Source: Xanthobacter autotrophicus (GTDB taxonomy: Bacteria > Pseudomonadota > Alphaproteobacteria > Rhizobiales > Xanthobacteraceae). From it: a DNA stretch of 64,000 bases. The position numbers and the translations under genes were made by a program. Of the stretch, positions 1 through 8,740 are shown piece after piece; the stretch's first letter is position 1; each line of letters starts with the position of its first letter. Location: positions 29,630 through 93,629 of the forward strand of contig NZ_JAIVFN010000005.1 in assembly GCF_030015065.1 (NCBI RefSeq), written 5' to 3'. The notes under the pieces were generated by a model. It searched no databases and was not told the origin of the DNA. It saw only the letters and a list, made by a program, of their open reading frames with translations.

Positions 1-171
1 TGCCCCGGATTCAAAATGTTGCGGCAGGGCCACAGTCTGGCCGGCGGCATCGACCGGTCGCTTCGGCTTCTATTATCATGGGTGATGCTCTTGCGACGAT
101 CTGCGCCGCCCGGCGTCCGCCTTCCCGCCTCGCCGCCCGCCGCCGCGCGGGAACCGGCCCGCTCCGCATGG

Positions 172-1299
172 ATGAGGTTTGCCCAATCGGGCATGTCCTG
201 CCTCCTCCTTGCGGCGGGCGGGCCCGCCTTCGCGGCCGGGACAGCGCCGCTGCCGCCGAAGAAGCCGCAGGCGCAGGCGGTTGCCGTGCCCGCGCCGTCC
301 GCCGTGCGACGTCCACCCCTGCGGGCGGCGCCGCTGCCGCCACCCCGCCCGGCCGAACTCGATGCCGAGGACGAGGATATGCCGGAGCCGGCCGCGGCGC
401 CCCGGCTCGCCGCCCGCACGGTCGGGCCCGAGGAGGGTGCGGAGGCGGGGGAGGGCGCCGCACCGGATTTCGCACCATCGTCGCCCACCCGCCCGGATGC
501 CCAGGCCCCGGCCGGAGCGGGCGGTCCCGGCGAAACTCCCCCGGCCGGAGCGGCGCGGGAGATGCCGGCGGCATGTGCGGCTCTGGTGGAAGAGGGCACC
601 ATCGTTGCCACACTGGAGGCGCCCATCGCGTCCAAGGGTGGCTGCGGCCTCGACCTGCCGGTACGGTTGTCCGGCGTGCGCCTGGTGGATGGCCGGCTTG
701 TCAGCCTGAAGCCGGCTTCAGTGACCGGGTGCGAGGTGGCGGCCGCAACGGCCGAATGGCTGCGTGAGGATCTGGCGCCGGCGGTGGCGGCGCTGGGCTC
801 GGAGGTCACCGCCGTGACGGTCGCGGCATCTTATGACTGCCGCCCACGCAACCGCGTCTCGGGCGCGCGCATGAGCGAGCACGGCCTCGGCAACGCCCTG
901 GATGTGGGCGGCTTCGAGCTTGCCGATGCCCGGGTCCTGAAGGTGGAGAAGGGCGGCTTTCCCCAGCGGCTGCGTGCCGCCATGAAGGAGAGTGCCTGCC
1001 GGCGCTTCACCACCGTGCTCGGCCCCGGCTCGGACGGCTATCACGAGGACCATATCCATGTGGACCTCGCCAGGCGCCGGCTCGACATCCGCCTGTGCCG
1101 CTGGAACCTTGATGCGGGGACGGTGGTGGCCCGGAAGGACAAGCCGAAGGCCAAGGAGGCGGCCCCGGATGCCGCTGCCGCCGGCAAGGGCCAAGGCGGT
1201 GCGGGGCAGGACGGTGCGGGGCAGGACGGTGCGGGGCAGGACGGTGCGGTACCCGCCGGCGCCGCCGCGAAACCCGCCACCGGCCAGCGCGCCGATTGA
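172..1299 (+). CDS. Extensin-like C-terminal domain protein, exported
   Basis: The 375-residue product has a short N-terminal hydrophobic stretch ending in an AFAAG-type cleavage site. A Pro/Ala-rich linker follows, then an extensin-like C-terminal domain over roughly residues 130-310. Visible family signatures are a GCGLD segment, RPRNR, SEHGLGNALDVGGF and YHEDHIHVDL; the His/Asp residues resemble those of LAS/VanY-like metallopeptidases. That fits an envelope or peptidoglycan role in the periplasm, but the activity is not established. The C-terminus carries a GAGQD tandem repeat. The frame is open back to an ATG at 16; the start at 172 is chosen because it places the signal peptide at the N-terminus. 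It converges on the L,D-transpeptidase gene. Confidence 0.8.
   Translation: MRFAQSGMSCLLLAAGGPAFAAGTAPLPPKKPQAQAVAVPAPSAVRRPPLRAAPLPPPRPAELDAEDEDMPEPAAAPRLAARTVGPEEGAEAGEGAAPDFAPSSPTRPDAQAPAGAGGPGETPPAGAAREMPAACAALVEEGTIVATLEAPIASKGGCGLDLPVRLSGVRLVDGRLVSLKPASVTGCEVAAATAEWLREDLAPAVAALGSEVTAVTVAASYDCRPRNRVSGARMSEHGLGNALDVGGFELADARVLKVEKGGFPQRLRAAMKESACRRFTTVLGPGSDGYHEDHIHVDLARRRLDIRLCRWNLDAGTVVARKDKPKAKEAAPDAAAAGKGQGGAGQDGAGQDGAGQDGAVPAGAAAKPATGQRAD
1201..1245 (+). repeat. 15-bp in-frame tandem repeat, three perfect copies
   Basis: The unit GCGGGGCAGGACGGT occurs three times head to tail and encodes GAGQD repeats near the C-terminus of the extensin-like protein. The copies are identical at DNA level, which suggests recent slippage and possible length variation between strains. 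Confidence 0.9.
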
Positions 1300-1383
1300 G
1301 AATCGCTGACCCGGCGGGCTCGCATCCGGCGTGCGTGTGGATGGCTTGGCGGCCGGATTCGGTCGAGGGCCGGAAATGGAAAA

Positions 1384-1404
1384 GGGCGCGGATGAACCGC
1401 GCCC
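1384..1404 (-). terminator. Rho-independent terminator for the L,D-transpeptidase gene
   Basis: A perfect 8-bp stem (GGGCGCGG / CCGCGCCC, loop ATGAA) lies between two convergent genes. On the minus strand the stem is followed by TTTTCCATTTCC, so it should end the minus-strand transcript. It may also slow the plus-strand one. Confidence 0.7.
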
Positions 1405-1436
1405 CCTGTCGTCGGATCAGGCCCCTGGACCCGGGA

Positions 1437-2039
1437 TCAGAGCACCACCACTTCGGCGCCTGTCGGCACGCGGTTGTAGAGGTCGATCACGTCCTCGTTC
1501 AGCATGCGGATGCAGCCGGAAGAAATGGCCTGCCCGATATATTCGGGCTGGTTGGTGCCGTGGATGCGGAACAGCGTGTCGCGGTTGCCCTGATAGAGGT
1601 ACAGCGCGCGCGCGCCCATGGGGTTGTGGGGGCCGGGGGCGACATAGCTCGGCAGGCCGGCGATGCGCTGGTGGATCTCGGGGGTGGGGGTCCAGCTCGG
1701 CCACTCGGCCTTGCGGCCCACCTTGGCCTGGCCACGGAAGGCGAGGCTTTCCTCGCCCACGGTCACGCCGTAGCGGATCGCCTTGCCGGGCGCTTCCACG
1801 TAGTAAAGGAACTTGTTGGGCGTATCGACAACTATGGTGCCGGGCTTCTTGTTCGTCGGATACTCGACGATATGCCGGGCGAATTCACCACTGGGCTTCA
1901 CGTTGGGATACGGCTTGTTCGCGAGAAGCTGCTTGTCCCGCGCCGTCATCGCCGCTTCAGGTGCCGGTGCATAGGTTCCCGACATGCAGCCGCTGAGCAT
2001 CAAACCCGCCAGCAGTGCTCCGACCAGCCGCCACTTCAT
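1437..2039 (-). CDS. L,D-transpeptidase (YkuD domain) lipoprotein
   Basis: The 200-residue product starts with a lipoprotein signal (MKWRLVGALLAGLMLSGC, lipobox LSGC). A YkuD catalytic domain follows with the diagnostic HGTN and SSGCIRM motifs, the latter holding the catalytic cysteine. The enzyme would form 3-3 crosslinks in peptidoglycan or attach proteins to it at the periplasmic face of a membrane. Length and motif order fit the small single-domain alphaproteobacterial enzymes. A GAGGGCGA ribosome site precedes the ATG. It stands alone, converging on the extensin-like gene. Confidence 0.92.
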   Translation of the reverse strand: MKWRLVGALLAGLMLSGCMSGTYAPAPEAAMTARDKQLLANKPYPNVKPSGEFARHIVEYPTNKKPGTIVVDTPNKFLYYVEAPGKAIRYGVTVGEESLAFRGQAKVGRKAEWPSWTPTPEIHQRIAGLPSYVAPGPHNPMGARALYLYQGNRDTLFRIHGTNQPEYIGQAISSGCIRMLNEDVIDLYNRVPTGAEVVVL

Positions 2040-2357
2040 GTTCGCCCTCGTTCTACTCTGCCTTGCTGCGCAAGGAGGAATCGATCCCGCTCCGATTGAA
2101 TTAACCCAATGTCCGCCACGCTTGAAGAGTTCTGCCGGCCGGCGTGCGTGCTTATGCGAAAGCGTTGCAGAAATGCCGCACAGCCTGCCCTTTCGTCATG
2201 GCCCTTTGGAGTTTCTCAAGCATTTGGGCGCCTACTCTTCGTATGACCTCGGAGAAGTCGCATCGGTTGCACAGTTTTGACGCAGTCGATGGCCATTTCT
2301 GGTGGGGTCACGCGAAGGTGCCGCAACGTCAAAAGGCGCACCGTACAGGAGTAGGAC
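2040..2357. other. Intergenic region with divergent promoters expected
   Basis: These 318 bases separate the divergent L,D-transpeptidase and small-ORF genes and must carry both promoters. An imperfect palindrome ATTGaattaacCCAAT lies near 2094-2110. No other recognisable element was seen. Confidence 0.4.
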
Positions 2358-2570
2358 ATGTCTACCGGACAGCCGTCGCAGGGGCTCAGCCCCCGGGTGG
2401 AATCGGATCTGAAGCGCATGGCGCAGAACCAGCAGTGGCGGGAGATCGGGATTTCGGCCGTCGCAGCGGCCGCCCACCAGGCGAGCGAGAAGCGTATCGC
2501 CGAGGTCAAGGGCGGTGGTGAGCCCAACCGGGTGGTCACCCTCAAGGACATCGACTTCCTGGCCGCCTGA
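2358..2570 (+). CDS. Small conserved-looking protein of unknown function
   Basis: This 70-residue soluble protein has no signal peptide or membrane segment and is not recognised. It is rich in Ala, Gln and charged residues (SPRVESDLKRMAQNQQ near the start, then two likely amphipathic helices) and ends in a short hydrophobic tail LKDIDFLAA. The call as a real gene rests on an AGGAG ribosome site eight bases before the ATG, codon use matching neighbouring genes, and its isolated position after a 318-base gap. It is followed by corA about 100 bases on. Confidence 0.65.
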   Translation: MSTGQPSQGLSPRVESDLKRMAQNQQWREIGISAVAAAAHQASEKRIAEVKGGGEPNRVVTLKDIDFLAA

Positions 2571-2674
2571 TGGCGGCCTGAACCGGCAGGCCCGGCGCGG
2601 GGGCCGGGCCGCGGCGGTATTTGACTGGCAAAGACGGTGGGCTAGAAACACCATCCGATCCGGGGATATGCCGC

Positions 2675-3649
2675 ATGCTCGTTGCCTATGTGTTCAGCGA
2701 TGGGGGACTGGAGGCCGTCCCCGTCGCCGAGGGACCGATCCCCGCCGAGGCGGTGTGGCTCGATCTCATCTCGCCCACAGAGGCCGATGACGAGCGGGCC
2801 GAAGCCTTTGCCGGTATCTCCGTGCCAACGCGCGAGGAGATGGGCGAAATCGAGCAGTCGAGCCGCCTCTATATGGAAGGCGACGCGCGTTACATGACGG
2901 CCTCGCTCCTGTGCGGGGCCGATACGCCGACACCGGTCATGCTTGCGGTCAGTTTCATCGTGACCCGCGGCCGTCTGATCACGGTGCGCTACGGCGAGCC
3001 CCGCGCCTTTCCCTCGGTTGCCGGGCGCCTGTCCAAGTCCTGCCCTTCGGGGGTCTCCGGCGAGACCATCCTCATCGACCTGCTCGAGGCGATCGTGGAT
3101 CGCGCCGCCGACGTGCTGGAGCAGATCGGCGCCGACGTGGAGCGTATCTCCAAGCGTATCTTCGAGCGCGAACGGGGGCGGGACAACGCCAACCAGCGCT
3201 ATCGCGCCATCCTGTCCCACATCGGCCGCAAGGAGGGCCTCGTCTCCTACGCCCGCGAGAGCCTCGCCTCGCTGCAGCGGCTGCTGTCGTTCCTCGGCAC
3301 CGAGACGGACGGGGCGACCGTAGGCAAGGACGCGAAGGCCTCCGTCAAGTCCATGAGCCGGGATGTGTCGGGCCTTTCCGACTATGCCGCCTTCATGGGC
3401 GACAAGCTGCAATTCCTGCTGGACGCGACCATCGGCATGGTGAGCCTCGAGCAGAACAACATCATCAAGATCTTCGCCGTGCTCTCGGTGGTGCTCATGC
3501 CGCCGACGCTGATCGCGTCCATCTACGGCATGAACTTTCACAACATGCCGGAGCTGGACTGGAGCTACGGCTATCCGCTGGCGCTCTGCGCCATGGTGGT
3601 GTCGGGCATCCTGCCCTACGTCTTCTTCAAGTGGCGCCGCTGGCTGTGA
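2675..3649 (+). CDS. corA: CorA-family divalent cation transporter
   Basis: The 324-residue product has a long, charged, mostly helical cytoplasmic part. Two C-terminal membrane segments follow, with the signature YGMNFHNMPE between them; the GMN triplet forms the pore mouth in CorA. CorA proteins are pentameric inner-membrane channels for Mg2+ or Co2+. The C-terminus ends in FFKWRRWL, the positively charged tail typical of the family. The frame is open to an ATG at 2621, but the ATG at 2675 gives the usual N-terminus. Specific metal use cannot be told from sequence. Confidence 0.9.
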   Translation: MLVAYVFSDGGLEAVPVAEGPIPAEAVWLDLISPTEADDERAEAFAGISVPTREEMGEIEQSSRLYMEGDARYMTASLLCGADTPTPVMLAVSFIVTRGRLITVRYGEPRAFPSVAGRLSKSCPSGVSGETILIDLLEAIVDRAADVLEQIGADVERISKRIFERERGRDNANQRYRAILSHIGRKEGLVSYARESLASLQRLLSFLGTETDGATVGKDAKASVKSMSRDVSGLSDYAAFMGDKLQFLLDATIGMVSLEQNNIIKIFAVLSVVLMPPTLIASIYGMNFHNMPELDWSYGYPLALCAMVVSGILPYVFFKWRRWL

Positions 3650-3670
3650 GATACCGCCGCCGCCCGCGCG

Positions 3671-3737
3671 CTCTTTCTTGAATTTAGAGGGCGATTCACC
3701 GATCCGATTGGTTCAATCTGATCGGATCGCGCTCTAG
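3671..3737. repeat. Dispersed structured repeat, family A copy 1
   Basis: A 67-bp element lies between convergent corA and an SDR gene. The core GATC-CGATTG-GTT-CAATCT-GATC is a hairpin, and the end reads GGATCGCGCTCTAGA. Related copies lie at 8512-8611, 44531-44595, 56870-56909 and, partly, 52275-52303. The terminal CTAG provides the TAG stop codon of the minus-strand SDR gene. Confidence 0.85.
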
Positions 3738-4483
3738 ACGTGCTGGCCGCCATTGATATGGATTTCCGCCCCGTTGAGGTAGGATGAGATCTCCGTGCAC
3801 AGCACGTAGATGATCTTCGCCACCTCGTCCGGCGTGCCGAGCCGCTGCATGGGGATCTGTTCGACGATCTTGTCGGTGCCCGGCGAGAGGATGGCGGTGT
3901 CGATCTCCCCCGGCGCGATGGCGTTGACGCGGATGCCGCGCCGCCCGAAATCGGACGCCATCTCCCGCGTCAGCGACGCAAGGGCCGCCTTGGAGGTGGC
4001 ATAGGCAGCCCCGGCGAAGGGATGCACCCGCGAGCCGGCGATGGAGGTGACGTTCACCACCGAGCCCTGCGCCTTCTCCAGTTCCGCCGAGAGCCCCCGC
4101 GCCAGCATGATGGGGGCGAAGAAGTTCACCTGGAATACGTCCACCCAGGTCTCAAGGTCGGTGTCGAGGGTGCCGAGTCGCGAGCCGCCTTCGCCCTTGG
4201 GGGAGATGGCGGCATTGTTGACAAGGGCGTCGAGCCGGCCCTCCGGCAGGCGGCGTTTCACCTCGGCGATGGCATCCCTGGTGCTGGCGGGGCTGGAGAG
4301 GTCCACCTGGATATGGTCATCCGGGCCGGCGCCCCACGGGCATTTCTCCGGAAACGCATGGCGCGAGCAGGAGATGACGCGCCAGCCGGCGGCGGAGAAG
4401 CGCTTCACCGTGGCGTGGCCGATGCCGCGCGAGGCTCCGGTGAGGAGCATGATCCGCGGCGGGGCTTCGGGTTCGGCGGTCAT
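3734..4483 (-). CDS. Short-chain dehydrogenase/reductase
   Basis: This 249-residue protein is a classical SDR. It has the nucleotide-binding TGASRGIG at residues 16-23, NNAA, the active-site serine in NVTSIAGS, and the YATSK catalytic Tyr/Lys pair followed by RVNAIAPGEIDT. It ends in the usual INGG segment. It would catalyse an NAD(P)-dependent oxidation or reduction in the cytoplasm. The substrate is unknown; proteins of this shape are often annotated as 3-oxoacyl-ACP reductase-like. It is monocistronic between convergent corA and pdxH. Its TAG stop lies inside repeat copy 1. Confidence 0.88.
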   Translation of the reverse strand: MTAEPEAPPRIMLLTGASRGIGHATVKRFSAAGWRVISCSRHAFPEKCPWGAGPDDHIQVDLSSPASTRDAIAEVKRRLPEGRLDALVNNAAISPKGEGGSRLGTLDTDLETWVDVFQVNFFAPIMLARGLSAELEKAQGSVVNVTSIAGSRVHPFAGAAYATSKAALASLTREMASDFGRRGIRVNAIAPGEIDTAILSPGTDKIVEQIPMQRLGTPDEVAKIIYVLCTEISSYLNGAEIHINGGQHV

Positions 4484-4601
4484 GGCTGAAGGGTCCCGGG
4501 CCGGCAGTCAGGGCTGATGCATCCTGCCACGCCATGCAGCACTCCGGCGCGGCGCGGTCAAGGCGGGACCATCTCGCGGCCGGGCCTCCGGCGGGGCGGC
4601 C

Positions 4602-5243
4602 TCAGGGGTAAAGCCGCGTCTTCGACCAAAGCGCGCCTTCGTCGTCGCGGCGGAACACCACCCGGTCGTGCAGCCGGAACGGGCGGTCGTGCCAGAACTC
4701 GACAGCCACCGGCAGCACGCGGAAGCCGGTCCAGTGGGGCGGGCGGGGCACGGTGCCGAGGGCGTATTTCGCGGTTGCCGCCGCCACCGCCGCCTCCAGC
4801 GCGAAGCGGCCCTCCAGCGGGCGCGACTGGCTCGAGGCCCAGGCGCCGATCTGCGACAGGCGGGGGCGGGTGGCGAAATAGGCGTCCGCCTCCTCGGTGC
4901 TCACCTCCTCCACCGGCCCGCGTACCCGCACCTGCCGGCGCAGCGATTTCCAGTGGAAAACCAGCGCCGCCTTGGGGGTGGCGGCGAGTTCGCGGCCCTT
5001 GGCGCTGTCGGTGTTGGTGAAGAAGACGAAGCCGCGGGCGTCGAGGCCCTTCAGCAGCACCATGCGGGCGTCGGGCAGGCCGTCGGGATCGACGGTGGCG
5101 AGGGTCATGGCGTTGGGGTCGTTCGGCTCGCTCTTCTCGGCCTCGGCGAGCCACTCGGCGAACAGCCGGAACGGCTCGGACGCTTCCGTAAAATCACCGG
5201 ATGTTAAGGGGTTGTGGGCTTCCATGCTGGTGCTTGAAGTCAT
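4602..5243 (-). CDS. pdxH: Pyridoxamine 5'-phosphate oxidase
   Basis: The 213-residue product matches PdxH in length and motifs. [18 protein letters not shown] is near the N-terminus, [17 protein letters not shown] follows, and QSRPLEGR is in the middle; the C-terminal half has the dimer-interface [12 protein letters not shown] segment, and the product ends in RLYP. It oxidises pyridoxine or pyridoxamine phosphate to pyridoxal phosphate with FMN, as the last step of vitamin B6 synthesis and salvage. The ATG at 5243 is preferred over an upstream frame extension because GGGGCTCCC precedes it and the protein then has family length. It is divergent from the lipoprotein gene. Confidence 0.95.
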   Translation of the reverse strand: MTSSTSMEAHNPLTSGDFTEASEPFRLFAEWLAEAEKSEPNDPNAMTLATVDPDGLPDARMVLLKGLDARGFVFFTNTDSAKGRELAATPKAALVFHWKSLRRQVRVRGPVEEVSTEEADAYFATRPRLSQIGAWASSQSRPLEGRFALEAAVAAATAKYALGTVPRPPHWTGFRVLPVAVEFWHDRPFRLHDRVVFRRDDEGALWSKTRLYP

Positions 5244-5313
5244 GTGGGAGCCCCTTGTGCCTCGCCTCTTGCGCGCCGTCCCCACGGGCGGCTGCCGTTC
5301 CTTATATAGAAGC

Positions 5314-5754
5314 GTGATCCGCCGGCGCGAAGGCCTCTGTCGCATGGCGGCCGCGGGGCTCGTCGTCGCGGCTCTCGGCGGCTGCTCCACCGTCAACGTG
5401 TCGCCGGACGATGCCATCGTCACCGGCTCCATCCGGGCGACGCCGGCCTCGCTCCCGGTACCGGACGGCCTCGCGCCCTCCGGAGTCGCCGCCAGCGACT
5501 GGGTGCAGGCGAAGATCGCCCTCGATCAGGCCCTCTCCGCGCGCCAGAAGGACGTTTCGATTCCCTGGGACAATCCCGAGACCGGCGCCCGCGGCACGGC
5601 GACGCCGGTGGGCCCGGCCCGCGCCGGCGGCTGCCGCGACTTCATGATCTCGCTGGTGGACGGCAAGGCCGCCGACCGCTGGATCCAGGGCGAGGTCTGC
5701 AAGGCCCGCTCGGGCACGGCCCTGTCGCAGGTCCGGGTGCTCGGCCGGGCCTGA
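5314..5754 (+). CDS. Putative lipoprotein, 17-kDa surface antigen-like
   Basis: The 146-residue product has a lipoprotein signal (basic RRRE region, then LVVAALGGC lipobox). The domain with [13 protein letters not shown] and [11 protein letters not shown] resembles the C-terminal region of the RT0821/Lpp0805 surface-protein family, with two conserved Cys. The function is unknown; it is likely anchored in the outer membrane. The GTG at 5314 is preferred because it supplies the positive n-region; the ATG at 5344 would leave a signal without basic residues. It is divergent from pdxH with a 70-base promoter gap. Confidence 0.7.
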   Translation: MIRRREGLCRMAAAGLVVAALGGCSTVNVSPDDAIVTGSIRATPASLPVPDGLAPSGVAASDWVQAKIALDQALSARQKDVSIPWDNPETGARGTATPVGPARAGGCRDFMISLVDGKAADRWIQGEVCKARSGTALSQVRVLGRA

Positions 5755-5887
5755 GGGCGCCGGCCTTCCGCGACGAGACGAAAAGGCGCGCGCGCCCGCC
5801 GGCGTGGCCGTTGCATTTTTCGCGCCGCGAACCACATCCTACAGTGCGGCTGGCCGCCTGAGCGCCGGCCGGCGAGGTGATTGACCC

Positions 5888-6841
5888 ATGCGTGATCCTT
5901 ACGACGTCCTCGGCGTTTCCAAGACCGCCGACGAGGCCGAGATCAAGCGCGCCTATCGGAAGCTGGCGAAAAAGCTGCATCCTGACGCCAACGCGTCCGA
6001 CCCCAAGGCCCAGGACCGCTTCGCGGAGCTGAATACCGCGCACGAAATCCTCGAGGACAAGGAGAAGCGCGCCCAGTACGACCGCGGCGAGATCGACGCC
6101 GAGGGCAAGCCGCGCGCGCCCGAATTCACCGGCTTCGGCGGCGGCGGCCCGCGGCGCGGCCCCGGCGGCTTTTCCGGCTTTGACGGCGACACCATTTTCG
6201 AGAGCTTCTCCTTCGGTCCCGAAGGCGCGCGCCGCACCTCCTCGCGGGGGGGCGGGGGCGGTTTCGAGGACCTCGGCGACATCTTCGGCTTCGGCCGCCA
6301 GCGCCGCGCGGCAGGCGGCGGCTTCGCGCCCCAGCCCGGCGCGGACATGGAGATCACCCTTCCCGTCTCCTTCGAGGAGGCGACGGAGGGGGCCTCGAAG
6401 CGCGTCGGCCTGCCCAACGGCAAGCAGATCGACATCAAGATCGCCGCCGGCACCCGCGAGGGGCACCGCATGCGCCTCAAGGGACAGGGCGAGCCGAGCC
6501 CCATGGGCGGCCCGCCGGGCGATGCCTATGTCACCGTCTCCTATGCGTCCCACCCGATCTTCGAGCGGGACGGCGACGACCTGCGCCAGAACGTGGATGT
6601 GACGCTCGCAGATGCGGTGCTGGGCGCCAAGGTCCGGGTGGCCACGCTCAAGGGCGCGGTGGAGCTCGCCATTCCCGCCTGGACTTCCGGTGGGCGCACC
6701 TTCCGCCTGCGCGGCAAGGGCCTGCCCACCGCGAGCGGCGGCCACGGCGACCTCCTGGTGCGGGCCAACCTCATCCTGCCCAGGGAGAAGGATGGCGAGC
6801 TGGAAGCGCTCATGAAGAAGCTGCGCGAGCAGGCGGACTGA
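5888..6841 (+). CDS. J-domain co-chaperone, CbpA/DnaJ type II
   Basis: The 317-residue product begins with a J domain (residues 1-70) that includes the HPD triplet in KKLHPDANAS. A Gly/Phe-rich linker (about 75-150) follows, then the C-terminal peptide-binding beta domains (about 160-310). The zinc-finger CxxCxGxG repeats of DnaJ are absent, so this is a type II, CbpA-like partner of DnaK. A GAGGTGA ribosome site precedes the ATG. It stands alone between the lipoprotein gene and a peptidoglycan-acting protein. Confidence 0.9.
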   Translation: MRDPYDVLGVSKTADEAEIKRAYRKLAKKLHPDANASDPKAQDRFAELNTAHEILEDKEKRAQYDRGEIDAEGKPRAPEFTGFGGGGPRRGPGGFSGFDGDTIFESFSFGPEGARRTSSRGGGGGFEDLGDIFGFGRQRRAAGGGFAPQPGADMEITLPVSFEEATEGASKRVGLPNGKQIDIKIAAGTREGHRMRLKGQGEPSPMGGPPGDAYVTVSYASHPIFERDGDDLRQNVDVTLADAVLGAKVRVATLKGAVELAIPAWTSGGRTFRLRGKGLPTASGGHGDLLVRANLILPREKDGELEALMKKLREQAD

Positions 6842-6953
6842 GCCGCCTGCGCCGCACCCTCCGATCCCCTACCGTATTTGGGGGATGCGGCAGCGGAGCA
6901 ATGGTGCGCATAATTCAAGGGTTGCAACCTGGGTTTCTCAGGAGGCGATCCAC

Positions 6954-8447
6954 ATGGCAAAGCCGACCTTCGACGAACAGCTCGCCGCGGAATATTCGGG
7001 GCTGTTCGCGTCTCTCGTCATCCGGCCCGAGCGCCGCGACGAGGTCCAGCGCATCGCCGACCGGATCCTGCGGCCCGCCAACCGCAGTCGATACGAGGCC
7101 GTGGAGGCCGAGACCTCCGTGCCCTGGTTCGTGGTGGCGATCATCCACAATCTCGAGGCCGACATGGCCTTCTCCGCCCATCTGCACAATGGCGACCCGT
7201 TGACGGCGCGCACCGTCAACGTGCCTGCCGGCCGCCCCAAAAAGGCCCCCACCAGCGGCGGGCGCTACGATTGGGTGGAGAGCGCCGTCGATGCCCTGGC
7301 CTATGACGGGCTCGACAGCTGGAAGCCATGGACGGTGCCCGGCATCGCCTATGCGCTGGAGCGCTACAACGGCTTCGGCTACCGCAACCGCTTCCCCTTC
7401 GTCAAAAGCCCCTATCTCTGGGGCTTCAGCAATGTCTACACCCGCGGCAAGTTCATCCGCGACCGCGTGTTCTCGCCAGATGCGGTGAGCCAGCAGTGCG
7501 GCGGCATGACCCTGCTGTCCGCCCTGATGGACGAGGATGAGGTCGCCCGGCGCCTCGGCTTCGCGCCGCCGCCGGAAAGCGACGATGTGGCCAAGCCCAC
7601 GCCGTTCCTTCCCGCCGACGGCAGTGTTCTGGAGTTTCCGGACAATCCGCCGGCATTCCCGGGCAAGTACCTGATGGAGGAGGTCGGCGACAAGGTGTCC
7701 GTCACCCGCCTCCAGAAGCGGCTGGCCGAGATGGGCGCCTCGCCGGGGGCGCCGTCCGGAACCTTCGATACGCCTACCAAATATGCGGTCCAGCTGTTCC
7801 AGGCGCGCTCGGTGGACCTCGACGGCCTGCCGCTGGAGATCGACGGCATCGTCGGCCCCAAGACCTGGGGCGCGCTGTTCGGCCCCCTCTCCATCGCCAG
7901 CGAGTGGGTGAAGCCGCGCATCGCGATCAAGAAGGCGGAACGCACCCTTGCCTCCGCCGTGCTCGACGTGGCGAGCGACCAGATCGGGGTCAGGGAGATC
8001 CCGCCCAACAGCAATCGCGGCCCGCAGGTGGAGGCCTTCCTCGGAAGCGTCGGCCTCGGCCGCGGCAATCCCTGGTGCATGGCCTTCGTCTACTGGTGCT
8101 TCGCCGAAGCGGCCCGGGACCTGGGCGTCGCCAACCGGGTGCCGCGGAGCGGCCATGTGCGGACCGCGTGGAAGGAGACGTGCGCCCGCACCTCCGGCGT
8201 GCGCGTGGTGACGGGGCGCGAGGCGCGGGTCGATCCCTCGCTGGTGACGCCGGGCATGGTCTTCTTCCTCGGCCTGTCGGGCAGCACCGGCCATGCCGGC
8301 ATTGTCGCGGACAATATCAATGGCAGCCTCGTCACCATCGAGGGCAACACCAACCAGGACGGGGTGCGGGACGGCGGCGGCGTGTTCCGCCGCGTCGGCC
8401 GCAAGGTCACCGACGGCGTGGTGCTGGGCTTTGCCGCCTTCGGCTAG
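6954..8447 (+). CDS. Modular peptidoglycan protein: lysozyme-like, PG-binding and CHAP domains
   Basis: The 497-residue product has three parts. Residues 1-210 form a lysozyme/transglycosylase-like domain (AIIHNLEADMAF, ALERYNGFGYR). Residues about 245-315 form a peptidoglycan-binding domain (VTRLQKRLAEMG, DGIVGPKTW). Residues about 335-497 form a CHAP/NlpC-like domain (GVREIPPNSNRGP, NPWCMAFVYWC with the likely catalytic Cys, and STGHAGIV with the His). No signal peptide is visible, so export would need holin-like or alternative help, as in phage lysins. The perfect AGGAGG at 6940-6945 fixes the start. No phage genes adjoin. Confidence 0.8.
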   Translation: MAKPTFDEQLAAEYSGLFASLVIRPERRDEVQRIADRILRPANRSRYEAVEAETSVPWFVVAIIHNLEADMAFSAHLHNGDPLTARTVNVPAGRPKKAPTSGGRYDWVESAVDALAYDGLDSWKPWTVPGIAYALERYNGFGYRNRFPFVKSPYLWGFSNVYTRGKFIRDRVFSPDAVSQQCGGMTLLSALMDEDEVARRLGFAPPPESDDVAKPTPFLPADGSVLEFPDNPPAFPGKYLMEEVGDKVSVTRLQKRLAEMGASPGAPSGTFDTPTKYAVQLFQARSVDLDGLPLEIDGIVGPKTWGALFGPLSIASEWVKPRIAIKKAERTLASAVLDVASDQIGVREIPPNSNRGPQVEAFLGSVGLGRGNPWCMAFVYWCFAEAARDLGVANRVPRSGHVRTAWKETCARTSGVRVVTGREARVDPSLVTPGMVFFLGLSGSTGHAGIVADNINGSLVTIEGNTNQDGVRDGGGVFRRVGRKVTDGVVLGFAAFG

Positions 8448-8511
8448 TGGTTCGACCGCGACAGATGGAACTCATCTCTCGCGAGCAGGTCGAACCACAA
8501 CTCCTAGATCC

Positions 8512-8611
8512 ACTAGAGCGCGCGCCGATCGGATACCGCGTTCGTTCTCATCAAGTTTTGAGGGCGGTTCACCGACCGGATTGCTGCAATCTGGTCGAAT
8601 CGTGCTCTAGA
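8512..8611. repeat. Dispersed structured repeat, family A copy 2 (inverted pair)
   Basis: A full copy spans about 8545-8611 (GAGGGCGGTTCACCGACC... ending GCTCTAGA). It is preceded by an inverted end fragment CTAGAGCGCGCGCCGATC at 8512-8529. The core hairpin reads GACC-GGATTG-CTG-CAATCT-GGTC, which differs from copy 1 by paired changes. It lies in the 293-base gap between the peptidoglycan gene and the MaoC gene; nothing else was seen in that gap. Confidence 0.8.
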
Positions 8612-8740
8612 ATGGACCGTCCCGGCAAAGCGGGCGCAGCGGGGGAAAGGTGAGGCTTGCGCCTCACCCCTTTGGGCGGCTTTTCAGGGGCGCTGGGGGC
8701 CTCTAAAGTCCGCGCCCGAAAAGGACAAGGAAGCGCGCCC

